Below, piece after piece: positions 1-5,351 of a DNA stretch of 5,947 nt. Position 1 is the first letter of the stretch. Every line of letters starts with the position of its first letter. The position numbers and the translations under genes were made by a program. The notes below the pieces were generated by a model. It saw only the letters and a program-made list of their open reading frames with translations, was not told where the DNA came from and ran no database searches. This stretch comes from an uncultured Ruminococcus sp. GTDB taxonomy: Bacteria; Bacillota; Clostridia; Oscillospirales; Ruminococcaceae. Where the stretch lies: contig CAMNMO010000187.1 of NCBI GenBank assembly GCA_946544695.1, positions 1 to 5,947 on the forward strand. The letters are read 5' to 3'.

Positions 1-83
1 TAAAAAATACCTTATGATCATGCGCTGCTAAATGATAACGGTGCATGATGATAAAGTATTTTGAGTATACGGTCATCATGTAA

Positions 84-109
84 GTGCAGCCCTTTTTGGC
101 GGGCTGCAC
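84..109 (-). other. GC-rich stem-loop downstream of the pilin gene
   Basis: A perfect 9-bp inverted repeat (GTGCAGCCC / GGGCTGCAC) encloses an 8-base loop. It lies about 50 bases after the pilin stop codon in the transcribed (minus) direction and is the second of two adjacent hairpins. No run of T follows it on either strand, so it does not look like a classical intrinsic terminator. A 3' end stabiliser, RNA processing site or attenuator is more likely. On the minus strand the loop and second arm contain AAAGGG, which could serve as a Shine-Dalgarno for an ATG at 79, so the structure might also hide a ribosome binding site. The structure itself is certain; its role is inferred. Confidence 0.6.
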
Positions 110-117
110 GAACGTGA

Positions 118-138
118 TATCCTGATCCGGTCAGGATA
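118..138 (-). other. Stem-loop just after the pilin stop codon
   Basis: An 8-bp perfect stem (TATCCTGA / TCAGGATA) with a 5-base TCCGG loop starts 23 bases after the pilin stop codon. There is no T-tract after it in the minus direction. With the GC-rich hairpin at 84-109 it forms a tandem structure at the pilin 3' end, which would suit mRNA stabilisation or partial termination between the pilin and the next gene. Ten bases of this hairpin (124-133) are also complementary to mRNA bases just before the pilin gene (541-550), so two alternative pairings exist. Confidence 0.55.
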
Positions 139-161
139 ACTGTAATGATCTTTTTATCTTA

Positions 162-503
162 TCAAAGCTTGACCAGGCTCTGTGTTGCAAGCACTACGCC
201 CGAAACAGCAACGCCTGCGATAAGTGTTCTTATACCTCTTACCTGTGCATCGGAATCCTCGCTCTTGAAACCGAGTGCCCAGTTAACTCCGCCGATAAGG
301 CAAACAACGCCGCCCAGTGCAATGATATAGGGGCAGATGGTGTCTATTACCGTATTCCATATAGTAGAAGCCGAATCGCCGTTGCTTGCAGGCGGATCAT
401 CTGCAAATGCAATGATAGTTGACATCATGCATGCAGTCAGCGCAACAAAAGCGCTCCACATAAACTTATTGATCTGTCTGTTGATCGTCTTTACATTCTT
501 CAT
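162..503 (-). CDS. VirB2/TrbC- or Maff2-like conjugative pilin subunit
   Basis: Small secreted membrane protein of 113 aa, probably the pilin-like subunit of a type IV secretion system. The start at 503 is preferred over in-frame ATGs at 530 and 512 because AAAGGA lies 10 bases upstream of it. Residues 1-13 are basic (KNVKTINRQINK); a hydrophobic stretch at 14-34 ends in AFA before DD, a good signal peptidase I site that would leave about 79 residues. Two hydrophobic helices follow (about 58-78 and 91-110), separated by a short charged loop (KSEDSDAQVRG). A signal peptide plus two TM helices is the VirB2/TrbC plan. The GGVNWALGF...RGIRTLIAG pattern also recalls the Maff2 family that follows the coupling protein gene in Tn1549-type elements. 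It is last of the visible operon, 95 bp after the coupling protein. Pilin role is inferred from architecture and context; no enzymatic motif is seen. Confidence 0.78.
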   Translation of the reverse strand: MKNVKTINRQINKFMWSAFVALTACMMSTIIAFADDPPASNGDSASTIWNTVIDTICPYIIALGGVVCLIGGVNWALGFKSEDSDAQVRGIRTLIAGVAVSGVVLATQSLVKL

Positions 504-598
504 AGTTAACATATCCTTTCTTATTCTCATAAATCTTTGTTGACCGGATCTTACTCATTTATTCTTAACGGTTCATCAGCCGTTGCTGACTCAACAAC

Positions 599-2896
599 TC
601 AGCTTGCGGAATCCACCGCATCAGCCTCGCCCACGCCCAGCAGTTCAAGCAGAGAATCAAGGTCATCATCGGAAATAACGCCCGCTTTATCGGTATCGCT
701 TATGATCTCATCGAGCTTGTTGTCAAGCGCCTGTTCATCTATCCTGCCGTTTTCATCAAGCAGTTCATCTATGATGCTGTTTTTGCTGCTGTTCATTTCA
801 GGCAATTCCTTCGGCATCTCATCACCGTAAAGTATATCATCGATAAGTGCATCGATATCCACATCGGGCACGCTGCTTTTGCCGACCTCACGCACTGCAT
901 CGTCACTTGCTGCGGCAGGCTTTGTCTCGGTAACTGCCTGCGCTGCGGGCTCCCTGCGTATCTCGGTCTTTTCGGGGACGGGTATCTCAGCCTTGTCCTT
1001 CTCGTTTTCCTTATCTTTAAGATACTCGGGTACATGCTCATAGAACAGGCTCTTGTCATAATCCGAGCTGTACTTGTAATAAGGGTGCTGGCTGTAATCG
1101 AACTTCTCGCTCCTGAAAGGTGCTTTACCGCTGACAAACAGCAGGCACTCCTTCTTGGGCAGCTTTTTGATCTCATCGGGCATCATCAGTTCACGGCCCA
1201 TTCTGTCAAAACTCTGTGACGAGCTTCCCGATTTGCCCTTTGAACGTGATGACGACTTCTTGTCTATCGTCGCCTTGCCCAGCAGTTCCGATACATATTT
1301 CAGCGTCTCCATCGAACCGATATTACCCAGATAAAGGAAGGTGTTTGAGTTATCTATAACAACTCCCCATTCCTTTTCGTAGATATTTTTCAGCTGATCC
1401 AGCGACTGCAATATTACCGTTATGCCTATGCCCAGTGAACGTGCATAGGACTGTATCTCAACGAACTTCGGTATGCGGCAGGTGGTCGCAAACTCGTCAA
1501 GGTAGAAATGCACAGGTACGGGGCAGCGCTGGTCTTCCCTGTGCTTTACTGTTGCACAGTAGTTCAGCTCCTGGAAAAGTATGGTGAAGAACATACCTGC
1601 GATGTAGTTGCATTCATCGACCGTAGGCGGCTTTACCACGAATATGGTGGTCAGTTCCTCGCCCACAAGGTCAAGGTGCATGTCATCACGGCTGAGTATT
1701 CGCTGTATCTCGGGTATCTTCATCGAAGAAAGTCTTGCCACCGCCGAGATGACTATGGATTTGGCAGTTTTGCCGCTTGCCTTTGAACGGAACTCGTTGA
1801 ACTGCCTTACAGCGATGTTGTTATCGCCGTACATCTTTGCAAATTCCTTGAAGAATATGTCAAGGTCACTGTCGTAGTTATCGCCGTCCTCCTCGATGGA
1901 CAGCCAGCCTATCAGGGTATTGACAGTTTCAAAGTTGACCTCCTCATCGGGGAAAGCCTGCACCACTGCAAAGATTATCGCCTGAAGGAACAGTCTTTCT
2001 GCCTTAGGCCAGAACGGGTCTGAACCCTTCTGTTCCTGACCGCCGTCGGTATTGGTGATAAGTGTCTCGATAAGTGTGAGCACTCTTTCCTCCCAGCCGT
2101 CACGGTCACGGTGCACATAATACAGCGGGTTGAAGCAGTCGCTTCTGTTCTTGAAATCTCCAAGCTCAAGCACCCTTACCCTGTGCCCCTTTATCTGTGT
2201 CAGGAAATAGCCGACCTTGCCGTAAAGTTCGCCCTTAGGGTCGGTAACTATGTTAGATGTATTCGATTGCAGAAGGTTAGGCAGCACATATCCTCTCGAC
2301 TTACCTGCGCCCGCACCGCCTATGATGAGAGTATTGTTGTTCAGCTCATAGTTGAACATGCATATCCTCTCGGTCTTTGTGAAAATACGGTCTGTCTTAT
2401 ACCAGTTTTTCCGCTTGATATCGGGCAGCTCGTACATCTCTTTGAGCTTTTCTTTTTTCTCCTGAGTTTTCGCTTTTTTCAGCGCCTGTTTATACAGGTA
2501 TCCGCTTTGCAGCGTTTTCAGGGTGTTCTCGTCTGCCCATTCGGCTGAGCCGTACTCCTTGCCGTTCATGTACTTCTTCTTGCTCGCCTTCATGTACTGG
2601 AACACCAGAAAGCACATAAACTCACCCGCAAGCAGGAACTTTATGGTATAGCCGTTATAGTAGATATTCTTCGTGGGTGCTCTGAGCCTGTCGGTCAGGT
2701 CGGTGACCGCTTCGCTCACGGACATCCCGTAGCTTATCTCGGTCGTTGTCAGCGTCTCGCCGTCAGCCTTGCGCTGTGCGGTGTTCTTCTTTGCGGTGTC
2801 TATCGCACAGGAAAGATGCACCGCCAGAAAAGCCACGAACAGCATTGCCGCTATCATCACGATAATATTGGTCGCAGAACTATTTTTCTTGTGCAT
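599..2896 (-). CDS. virD4: VirD4/TraG-family type IV coupling protein (conjugation ATPase)
   Basis: A 765-aa coupling protein that links the relaxase-DNA complex to the mating channel at the inner face of the membrane. N-terminal membrane helices lie at about 10-31 and 84-102. The ATPase domain starts near 180: Walker A GGAGAGKS at 193-200 (Lys199), a VTDPKGELY segment at 217-225, the family-typical DPFWPKAE at 293-300, Walker B HFYLDEF at 463-469 (Asp467, Glu468), and an ILQSLDQL segment at 495-502 resembling the glutamine sensor. All key residues are present, so it should be active. Residues from about 625 form a low-complexity tail: a K/E then A/P/T-rich linker, then acidic amphipathic motifs at 680-690, 707-715, 727-733 and 746-753. 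The start at 2896 has AGGA 7 bases upstream; the gene begins 20 bp after the preceding stop. Length exceeds the roughly 600 aa common in Gram-positive homologues, mainly because of the tail, a candidate docking region. Confidence 0.95.
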   Translation of the reverse strand: MHKKNSSATNIIVMIAAMLFVAFLAVHLSCAIDTAKKNTAQRKADGETLTTTEISYGMSVSEAVTDLTDRLRAPTKNIYYNGYTIKFLLAGEFMCFLVFQYMKASKKKYMNGKEYGSAEWADENTLKTLQSGYLYKQALKKAKTQEKKEKLKEMYELPDIKRKNWYKTDRIFTKTERICMFNYELNNNTLIIGGAGAGKSRGYVLPNLLQSNTSNIVTDPKGELYGKVGYFLTQIKGHRVRVLELGDFKNRSDCFNPLYYVHRDRDGWEERVLTLIETLITNTDGGQEQKGSDPFWPKAERLFLQAIIFAVVQAFPDEEVNFETVNTLIGWLSIEEDGDNYDSDLDIFFKEFAKMYGDNNIAVRQFNEFRSKASGKTAKSIVISAVARLSSMKIPEIQRILSRDDMHLDLVGEELTTIFVVKPPTVDECNYIAGMFFTILFQELNYCATVKHREDQRCPVPVHFYLDEFATTCRIPKFVEIQSYARSLGIGITVILQSLDQLKNIYEKEWGVVIDNSNTFLYLGNIGSMETLKYVSELLGKATIDKKSSSRSKGKSGSSSQSFDRMGRELMMPDEIKKLPKKECLLFVSGKAPFRSEKFDYSQHPYYKYSSDYDKSLFYEHVPEYLKDKENEKDKAEIPVPEKTEIRREPAAQAVTETKPAAASDDAVREVGKSSVPDVDIDALIDDILYGDEMPKELPEMNSSKNSIIDELLDENGRIDEQALDNKLDEIISDTDKAGVISDDDLDSLLELLGVGEADAVDSAS

Positions 2897-2916
2897 TACA
2901 GTGTCCTGCCCCCTTA

Positions 2917-3882
2917 TCAGCGCTCGTTGTCTCTCACAGAAAGCTGCTTCTGCTTATCCTGAATACCGAGATTTCCACCATTGCCGATAGTCTTGCTGTC
3001 ACGCTCGGTCTTTACGTTTTCCCTGAATCCTTCAAGAGTGAACTTGCCGTTAGTATAACCAAGCTCAAGCGGCTTGTCTCCGCCGCCGTCGATAACGCCT
3101 TCGCCGTCTTTCATTTCGAGCATGTCGTAAGCTCTGCCTTCCAGCATCTTCCCGCCGCTTTCTCTGTCACCGCCTTCACGCTCAGCATGTTCCCTCAGCT
3201 GCTCGGTCACATTTTCCTTGACCATCTTATATCTCATGATATAGCTGCGGAAATCATTCTGTAAAGCTGCAACGCCGAGCTCATACTGACTTATGCGGTC
3301 TCTCATATCAGGGGAGAGATCTTTATCTATATGGGGAGGCACCTTGCCTGCCGCCAGTCCGTCCGCCAGCTCACCGAACTTCTCGGGTGTCCATTTTTCC
3401 ACATAGGCGGTGGCGAATATAGCATTCAGGTCCGAGTCTGTCTTTGCCATATCATACTGCATCTTCTCGTGCACAGCCCTGAGCTTGCCCATATCGTCCA
3501 TCGTATGATTATCCGCAATGCCCTTGTCGATGCATTTTCTCATTATCAGCATCTGATCTTCTGCCGCCAGTATTGCGGGAGGCATGTCCTCTTGCGACAT
3601 TTCAAGTTTTGGAGCATTGTTCTCCATTATGAGCTTTTGAGCTTCTTCAAAGGATATCTCAGGCATATCCCTTATAACTTCCAGATCACGTCTGCAATCA
3701 TTTATTACCTCTAATCTCGCATTGTTGAGATCCATCATGATCGGCGCTGCCGTTCTTGGAGAAGCTGCAAGCTTTATCAGCTCGTCCATCAGCTTATCGA
3801 GCCACCCTGTGAGTAATTTGATCTTCAGCTCGATCAGTCTCAGATACATCTGGACAAATTCCGAACCTGTTTCTGCCGACAT
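2917..3882 (-). CDS. Unrecognised charged helical protein directly upstream of the coupling protein
   Basis: A 321-aa soluble protein that I do not recognise. It starts at ATG 3882 with an excellent ribosome binding site, AAAGGAGGT, 9 bases upstream; the ATG at 3889 is out of frame and too close. Residues 8-40 form a long, Leu/Lys/Glu-rich predicted amphipathic helix (LRLIELKIKLL...LDKLMDELIKL). Residues 50-230 are mostly helical and highly charged with several short Met-rich stretches. From about 230 to the end the chain is Gly/Asp/Arg/Lys-rich and looks disordered. No signal peptide, TM helix, nuclease or ATPase motif is visible. It lies 31 bp after the 79-aa gene and 20 bp before the coupling protein. 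In related Gram-positive systems this slot often holds a relaxosome or coupling accessory (for example PcfB/DUF3801), but I see no clear resemblance to that family. A cytoplasmic adaptor is therefore only a positional inference. Confidence 0.85.
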   Translation of the reverse strand: MSAETGSEFVQMYLRLIELKIKLLTGWLDKLMDELIKLAASPRTAAPIMMDLNNARLEVINDCRRDLEVIRDMPEISFEEAQKLIMENNAPKLEMSQEDMPPAILAAEDQMLIMRKCIDKGIADNHTMDDMGKLRAVHEKMQYDMAKTDSDLNAIFATAYVEKWTPEKFGELADGLAAGKVPPHIDKDLSPDMRDRISQYELGVAALQNDFRSYIMRYKMVKENVTEQLREHAEREGGDRESGGKMLEGRAYDMLEMKDGEGVIDGGGDKPLELGYTNGKFTLEGFRENVKTERDSKTIGNGGNLGIQDKQKQLSVRDNER

Positions 3883-3913
3883 TTTTCATTACCTCCTTTT
3901 TTCTGTCCTTCAC

Positions 3914-4153
3914 TCAGTTCTCTTTTACTATCGCCCTGCACGACTTTTCCAGTATATCTCTTGCGTGTTCGGGGTCGTTGCGTATCATCAGCGATGTTTT
4001 GGTCAGCAGCTTTCTCGCATCTTCTGATGTCTTTTCTGATACAAGAAATCTTTTCACCTGCCTGAAACTTTCGATCTTGTACTCAGCGGGGTCAAGGTCA
4101 TCACATACTGACAAAAAATCATTTGCCATCGCTCTGTCAAACAGACTATACAT
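3914..4153 (-). CDS. Small unrecognised protein, first gene of the transfer operon
   Basis: A 79-aa soluble, charged, probably all-helical protein with no family I recognise. GAGGAGG ends 9 bases before its ATG, which makes the start secure. There is no signal peptide, TM helix or clear helix-turn-helix. The second half (about 28-75) reads as two amphipathic helices (ESFRQVKRFLVSEK and EDARKLLTKTSLMI / EHARDILEKSCRAIV). It is the first gene after the leftward promoter and lies 31 bp before the 321-aa gene, so it is co-transcribed with the coupling protein. Position suggests a regulatory or accessory transfer protein. The call that it is a real gene rests on its strong RBS, promoter and operon spacing. 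Confidence 0.75.
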   Translation of the reverse strand: MYSLFDRAMANDFLSVCDDLDPAEYKIESFRQVKRFLVSEKTSEDARKLLTKTSLMIRNDPEHARDILEKSCRAIVKEN

Positions 4154-4180
4154 TTTCGTTGCCCTCCTCGAATTTATTAT

Positions 4181-4196
4181 GTAAAATCAATTTTAC
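4181..4196. promoter_or_regulatory. 16-bp perfect palindrome in the transfer-operon leader
   Basis: GTAAAAT-CA-ATTTTAC is a perfect 7-bp inverted repeat with a 2-base centre. It lies between the expected transcription start (about 4207) and the ribosome binding site (4163-4169) of the 79-aa gene. The 2-base centre is too small for a good RNA loop, so a protein-binding DNA operator is the better reading. Four further copies of the heptamer occur in the same intergenic region. The regulator is unknown; the adjacent XRE protein is the obvious candidate. Confidence 0.5.
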
Positions 4197-4213
4197 TTTC
4201 CAAATTCGTTACG

Positions 4214-4242
4214 ATTATAACACATTTTTCATGGCTTTGCAA
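4214..4242 (-). promoter_or_regulatory. Extended -10 promoter for the transfer operon
   Basis: On the minus strand, TTGCAA (4242-4237; 4 of 6 to consensus) is followed by a 17-base spacer and a perfect TATAAT (4219-4214). TGT immediately before it forms an extended -10. A run of A on the minus strand (4250-4245) lies just upstream of the -35, like an UP element. The expected start is near 4207, giving a leader of about 54 bases before the ATG at 4153. TTCGTTA copies bracket it (4205-4211 and 4250-4256). It is the only good promoter seen before the operon and would drive the 79-aa, 321-aa, coupling-protein and pilin genes. Confidence 0.75.
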
Positions 4243-4493
4243 GCTTTTTTTCGTTAAAAATTCAAAATATACTTAATATTGATTTAATTAATTATTTTAC
4301 CTTAACATTATCCCCTAAACATGGCACGAAAGTGGCTAGTTCACGCAATTATATTTTGTTAAATATGTATCGTCTGTAAAATATTCCCGATTAATTTTAC
4401 ATATCTGTTAGTAACATTATACATTTTCGCTATTTCATTTATTCAAATAGCTTTCATTTGTTGTGATAACGTAATCGTTTTTGGAAATTCATG

Positions 4494-4522
4494 TTGACAT
4501 TTTGTCACATCTGTGGTATAAT
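4494..4522 (+). promoter_or_regulatory. Perfect consensus sigma-70/SigA promoter of the XRE gene
   Basis: TTGACA (4494-4499), a 17-base spacer and TATAAT (4517-4522) match consensus in all 12 positions, and TG at 4514-4515 adds an extended -10. The predicted start is near 4529, giving an unusually long leader of about 134 bases before the xre ATG. A promoter this strong without repression would be costly, so a bound repressor is expected; the TGACA-TTT-TGTCA palindrome (4495-4507) covers the -35 box and spacer and is the best operator candidate. Confidence 0.88.
4495..4507. promoter_or_regulatory. Candidate operator overlapping the xre -35 box
   Basis: TGACA-TTT-TGTCA is a perfect 5-bp inverted repeat with a 3-base centre, extended by ATG/CAT on its outer sides if one base is skipped on the left. 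It covers all but the first base of the -35 box and the first 8 spacer bases. A dimer bound here would block RNA polymerase. Autorepression by the XRE protein encoded downstream is the simplest model, but part of the symmetry is forced by the TTGACA box itself. Confidence 0.45.
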
Positions 4523-4662
4523 TACAGTATCAGGACAGCTTTTCAGCGTTCTTATAGCGCTGCGGCAGTTCGTGAACATATCGAAAACACAGCAAATGAT
4601 TTTACGAAATTTTCGTTACCAAAGCGAAAGTCCGCCTTACATTGTCAGGGGGTAATGTAAAA

Positions 4663-4887
4663 ATGATGTACCATAAGGTGTTGAAAAAACTGCGGATAGA
4701 GAAAACTCTCACCCAGGAAAACATTGCAGATGTGCTGCACATCTCACGGGCAGCCTATTGCAGATACGAGAACGGCAGCCGTGAGATACCCATAGCGCTG
4801 CTGATACAGCTTGCAGATATCTACAATACCAGCACTGACTATATCCTGGGCAGAACAAAAATAAAAACACCGTACCCCTTCAAATGA
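4663..4887 (+). CDS. Small XRE/Cro-C1 family helix-turn-helix regulator
   Basis: A 74-aa DNA-binding regulator consisting of little more than one HTH_3 (Cro/C1) domain. LTQENIADVLH forms the first helix of the motif and SRAAYCRYENGSREIP the turn, recognition helix and loop; LLIQLADIYNTSTDYILGR is the usual closing segment of the family. ATG 4663 is chosen because AGGGGG ends 10 bases before it; a TTG at 4642 would extend the frame by seven residues but lies before that RBS. No peptidase, oligomerisation or ligand domain is present, unlike ImmR- or CI-type repressors. It is transcribed from the consensus promoter at 4494-4522, divergently from the transfer operon, so it probably controls itself and perhaps transfer. 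Its last codons form part of a terminator stem and its TGA lies in the loop. Confidence 0.93.
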   Translation: MMYHKVLKKLRIEKTLTQENIADVLHISRAAYCRYENGSREIPIALLIQLADIYNTSTDYILGRTKIKTPYPFK

Positions 4888-4900
4888 GGTACGGTGTTTT
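4864..4900. terminator. Bidirectional intrinsic terminator between convergent genes
   Basis: A perfect 13-bp stem (AAAACACCGTACC / GGTACGGTGTTTT) encloses an 11-base loop that holds the xre stop codon. Rightward transcripts end in TTTTGTT; leftward transcripts get a T-rich tract from the A-run at 4863-4867, so it should work both ways. It lies only 2 bases from the stop of the convergent gene at 4903, an economical shared terminator. The upstream arm is coding sequence for the last residues of the XRE protein. Confidence 0.92.
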
Positions 4901-4902
4901 GT

Positions 4903-5331
4903 TCATATATGCTTATCATCAAGAGTGCGGCAGAACTTTTTCGTGATATCGAAGAAATAGCTTTTTCTGCCCGATATGTCATGTTCATCAAGGCGGCAGG
5001 CTATGTACATCAGCAGCAGTATCATATCATACCTTGCAGACTCATCATCAGTGGGATAAGCCAGCGTTTCGCCGATGTTCACGTAGCCATCGCCGGTCTC
5101 GTGCACAAGGCACAGCACAGTGTAGGCATCAGCCTGCTTTTTCAGTATGGAAAAATTCTCCGCACTGCTGAACCTTTCGGTAAAGCTTTCCATCGTCAGC
5201 GCTGAAAGCTTCAGCCATTGTTCAAAATTGGCAACTATATTTTCCAGTTCTTCGGTGACCTTTTTGCTGTCACCCAAAGCTTCTTTCAGATCTATCACAG
5301 TTCTCTTGCCGTCAGGTATCTTTGCTTTCAT
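4903..5331 (-). CDS. Unrecognised soluble protein, second gene of the right-hand operon
   Basis: A protein of 142 aa with no family I recognise. The start at 5331 is preferred because AAAGGGG lies 6 bases upstream. An in-frame ATG at 5355 (150 aa) overlaps the upstream gene's stop as ATGA but has no Shine-Dalgarno, although translational coupling could use it. Residues 11-50 are charged and helical (IDLKEALGDSKKVTEELENIVANFEQWLKL). The middle contains TVLCLVHETGDGYVNIGETLAYP, which reads as beta structure, then a hydrophobic helix MILLLMYIACRL (103-114) that is too short and too embedded for a confident TM helix. No signal peptide or catalytic motif is seen. It follows the membrane protein gene directly and ends beside the shared terminator, so the two probably work together. 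Confidence 0.75.
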   Translation of the reverse strand: MKAKIPDGKRTVIDLKEALGDSKKVTEELENIVANFEQWLKLSALTMESFTERFSSAENFSILKKQADAYTVLCLVHETGDGYVNIGETLAYPTDDESARYDMILLLMYIACRLDEHDISGRKSYFFDITKKFCRTLDDKHI

Positions 5332-5351
5332 AAGCTGCCCCTTTCCTGCTG

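Larger units (their letters stand above)
4154..4662. promoter_or_regulatory. Divergent AT-rich control region between transfer operon and xre
   Basis: About 500 bases without a convincing gene on either strand, far AT-richer than the flanking coding DNA. It contains the leftward transfer promoter (4214-4242), the rightward xre promoter (4494-4522) and the 5' leaders of both units. Candidate operators are the GTAAAAT/ATTTTAC heptamer (4181, 4190, 4294, 4376, 4394, 4599), TTCGTTA (4205, 4250, 4612), the TGACA-TTT-TGTCA palindrome over the xre -35 box, an AACG-TAAT-CGTT dyad (4468-4479), and ACGAAA-T-TTTCGT in the xre leader (4604-4616). A short GC-richer island (about 4320-4346) lies between the promoters. 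The roughly 250 bp between the two -35 boxes is more than simple divergent promoters need. Confidence 0.7.

Noticed and set aside
504..530. Upstream in-frame ATGs at 530 and 512 for the pilin
   Set aside because: The AAAGGA site falls between them and ATG 503 and only gives good spacing to 503; the shorter form also gives a normal signal peptide.
472..558. A 29-codon minus-strand frame from an ATG at 558, overlapping the pilin start
   Set aside because: It has only a weak ribosome site, no recognisable features and overlaps the signal peptide coding region; most likely chance.
567..584. AACGG...CCGTT hairpin between the coupling protein and pilin genes as a terminator
   Set aside because: The stem is only 5 bp with an 8-base loop and no T-tract follows on the minus strand; it would not stop transcription into the pilin gene.
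1034..2990. Plus-strand open frames of 61 to 145 codons opposite the coupling protein gene
   Set aside because: They lie wholly or mostly antisense to a conserved ATPase gene, lack convincing ribosome sites and have no recognisable motifs.
4320..4346. GC-richer island with CAC-GAAA-GTG and GTG...CAC as a possible oriT or nic site
   Set aside because: The inverted repeats are only 3 bp, I see no match to a nic sequence I can name, and no relaxase gene is in the window to support it.
4655..4660. ATG-TAA start-stop minimal frame in the xre leader
   Set aside because: It lies within the normal spacer between the xre Shine-Dalgarno and start; probably chance from an AT-rich stretch.
4642..4662. 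TTG start extending the XRE protein by seven residues
   Set aside because: The AGGGGG ribosome site lies inside this extension and fits ATG 4663; the family's domain begins after 4663.
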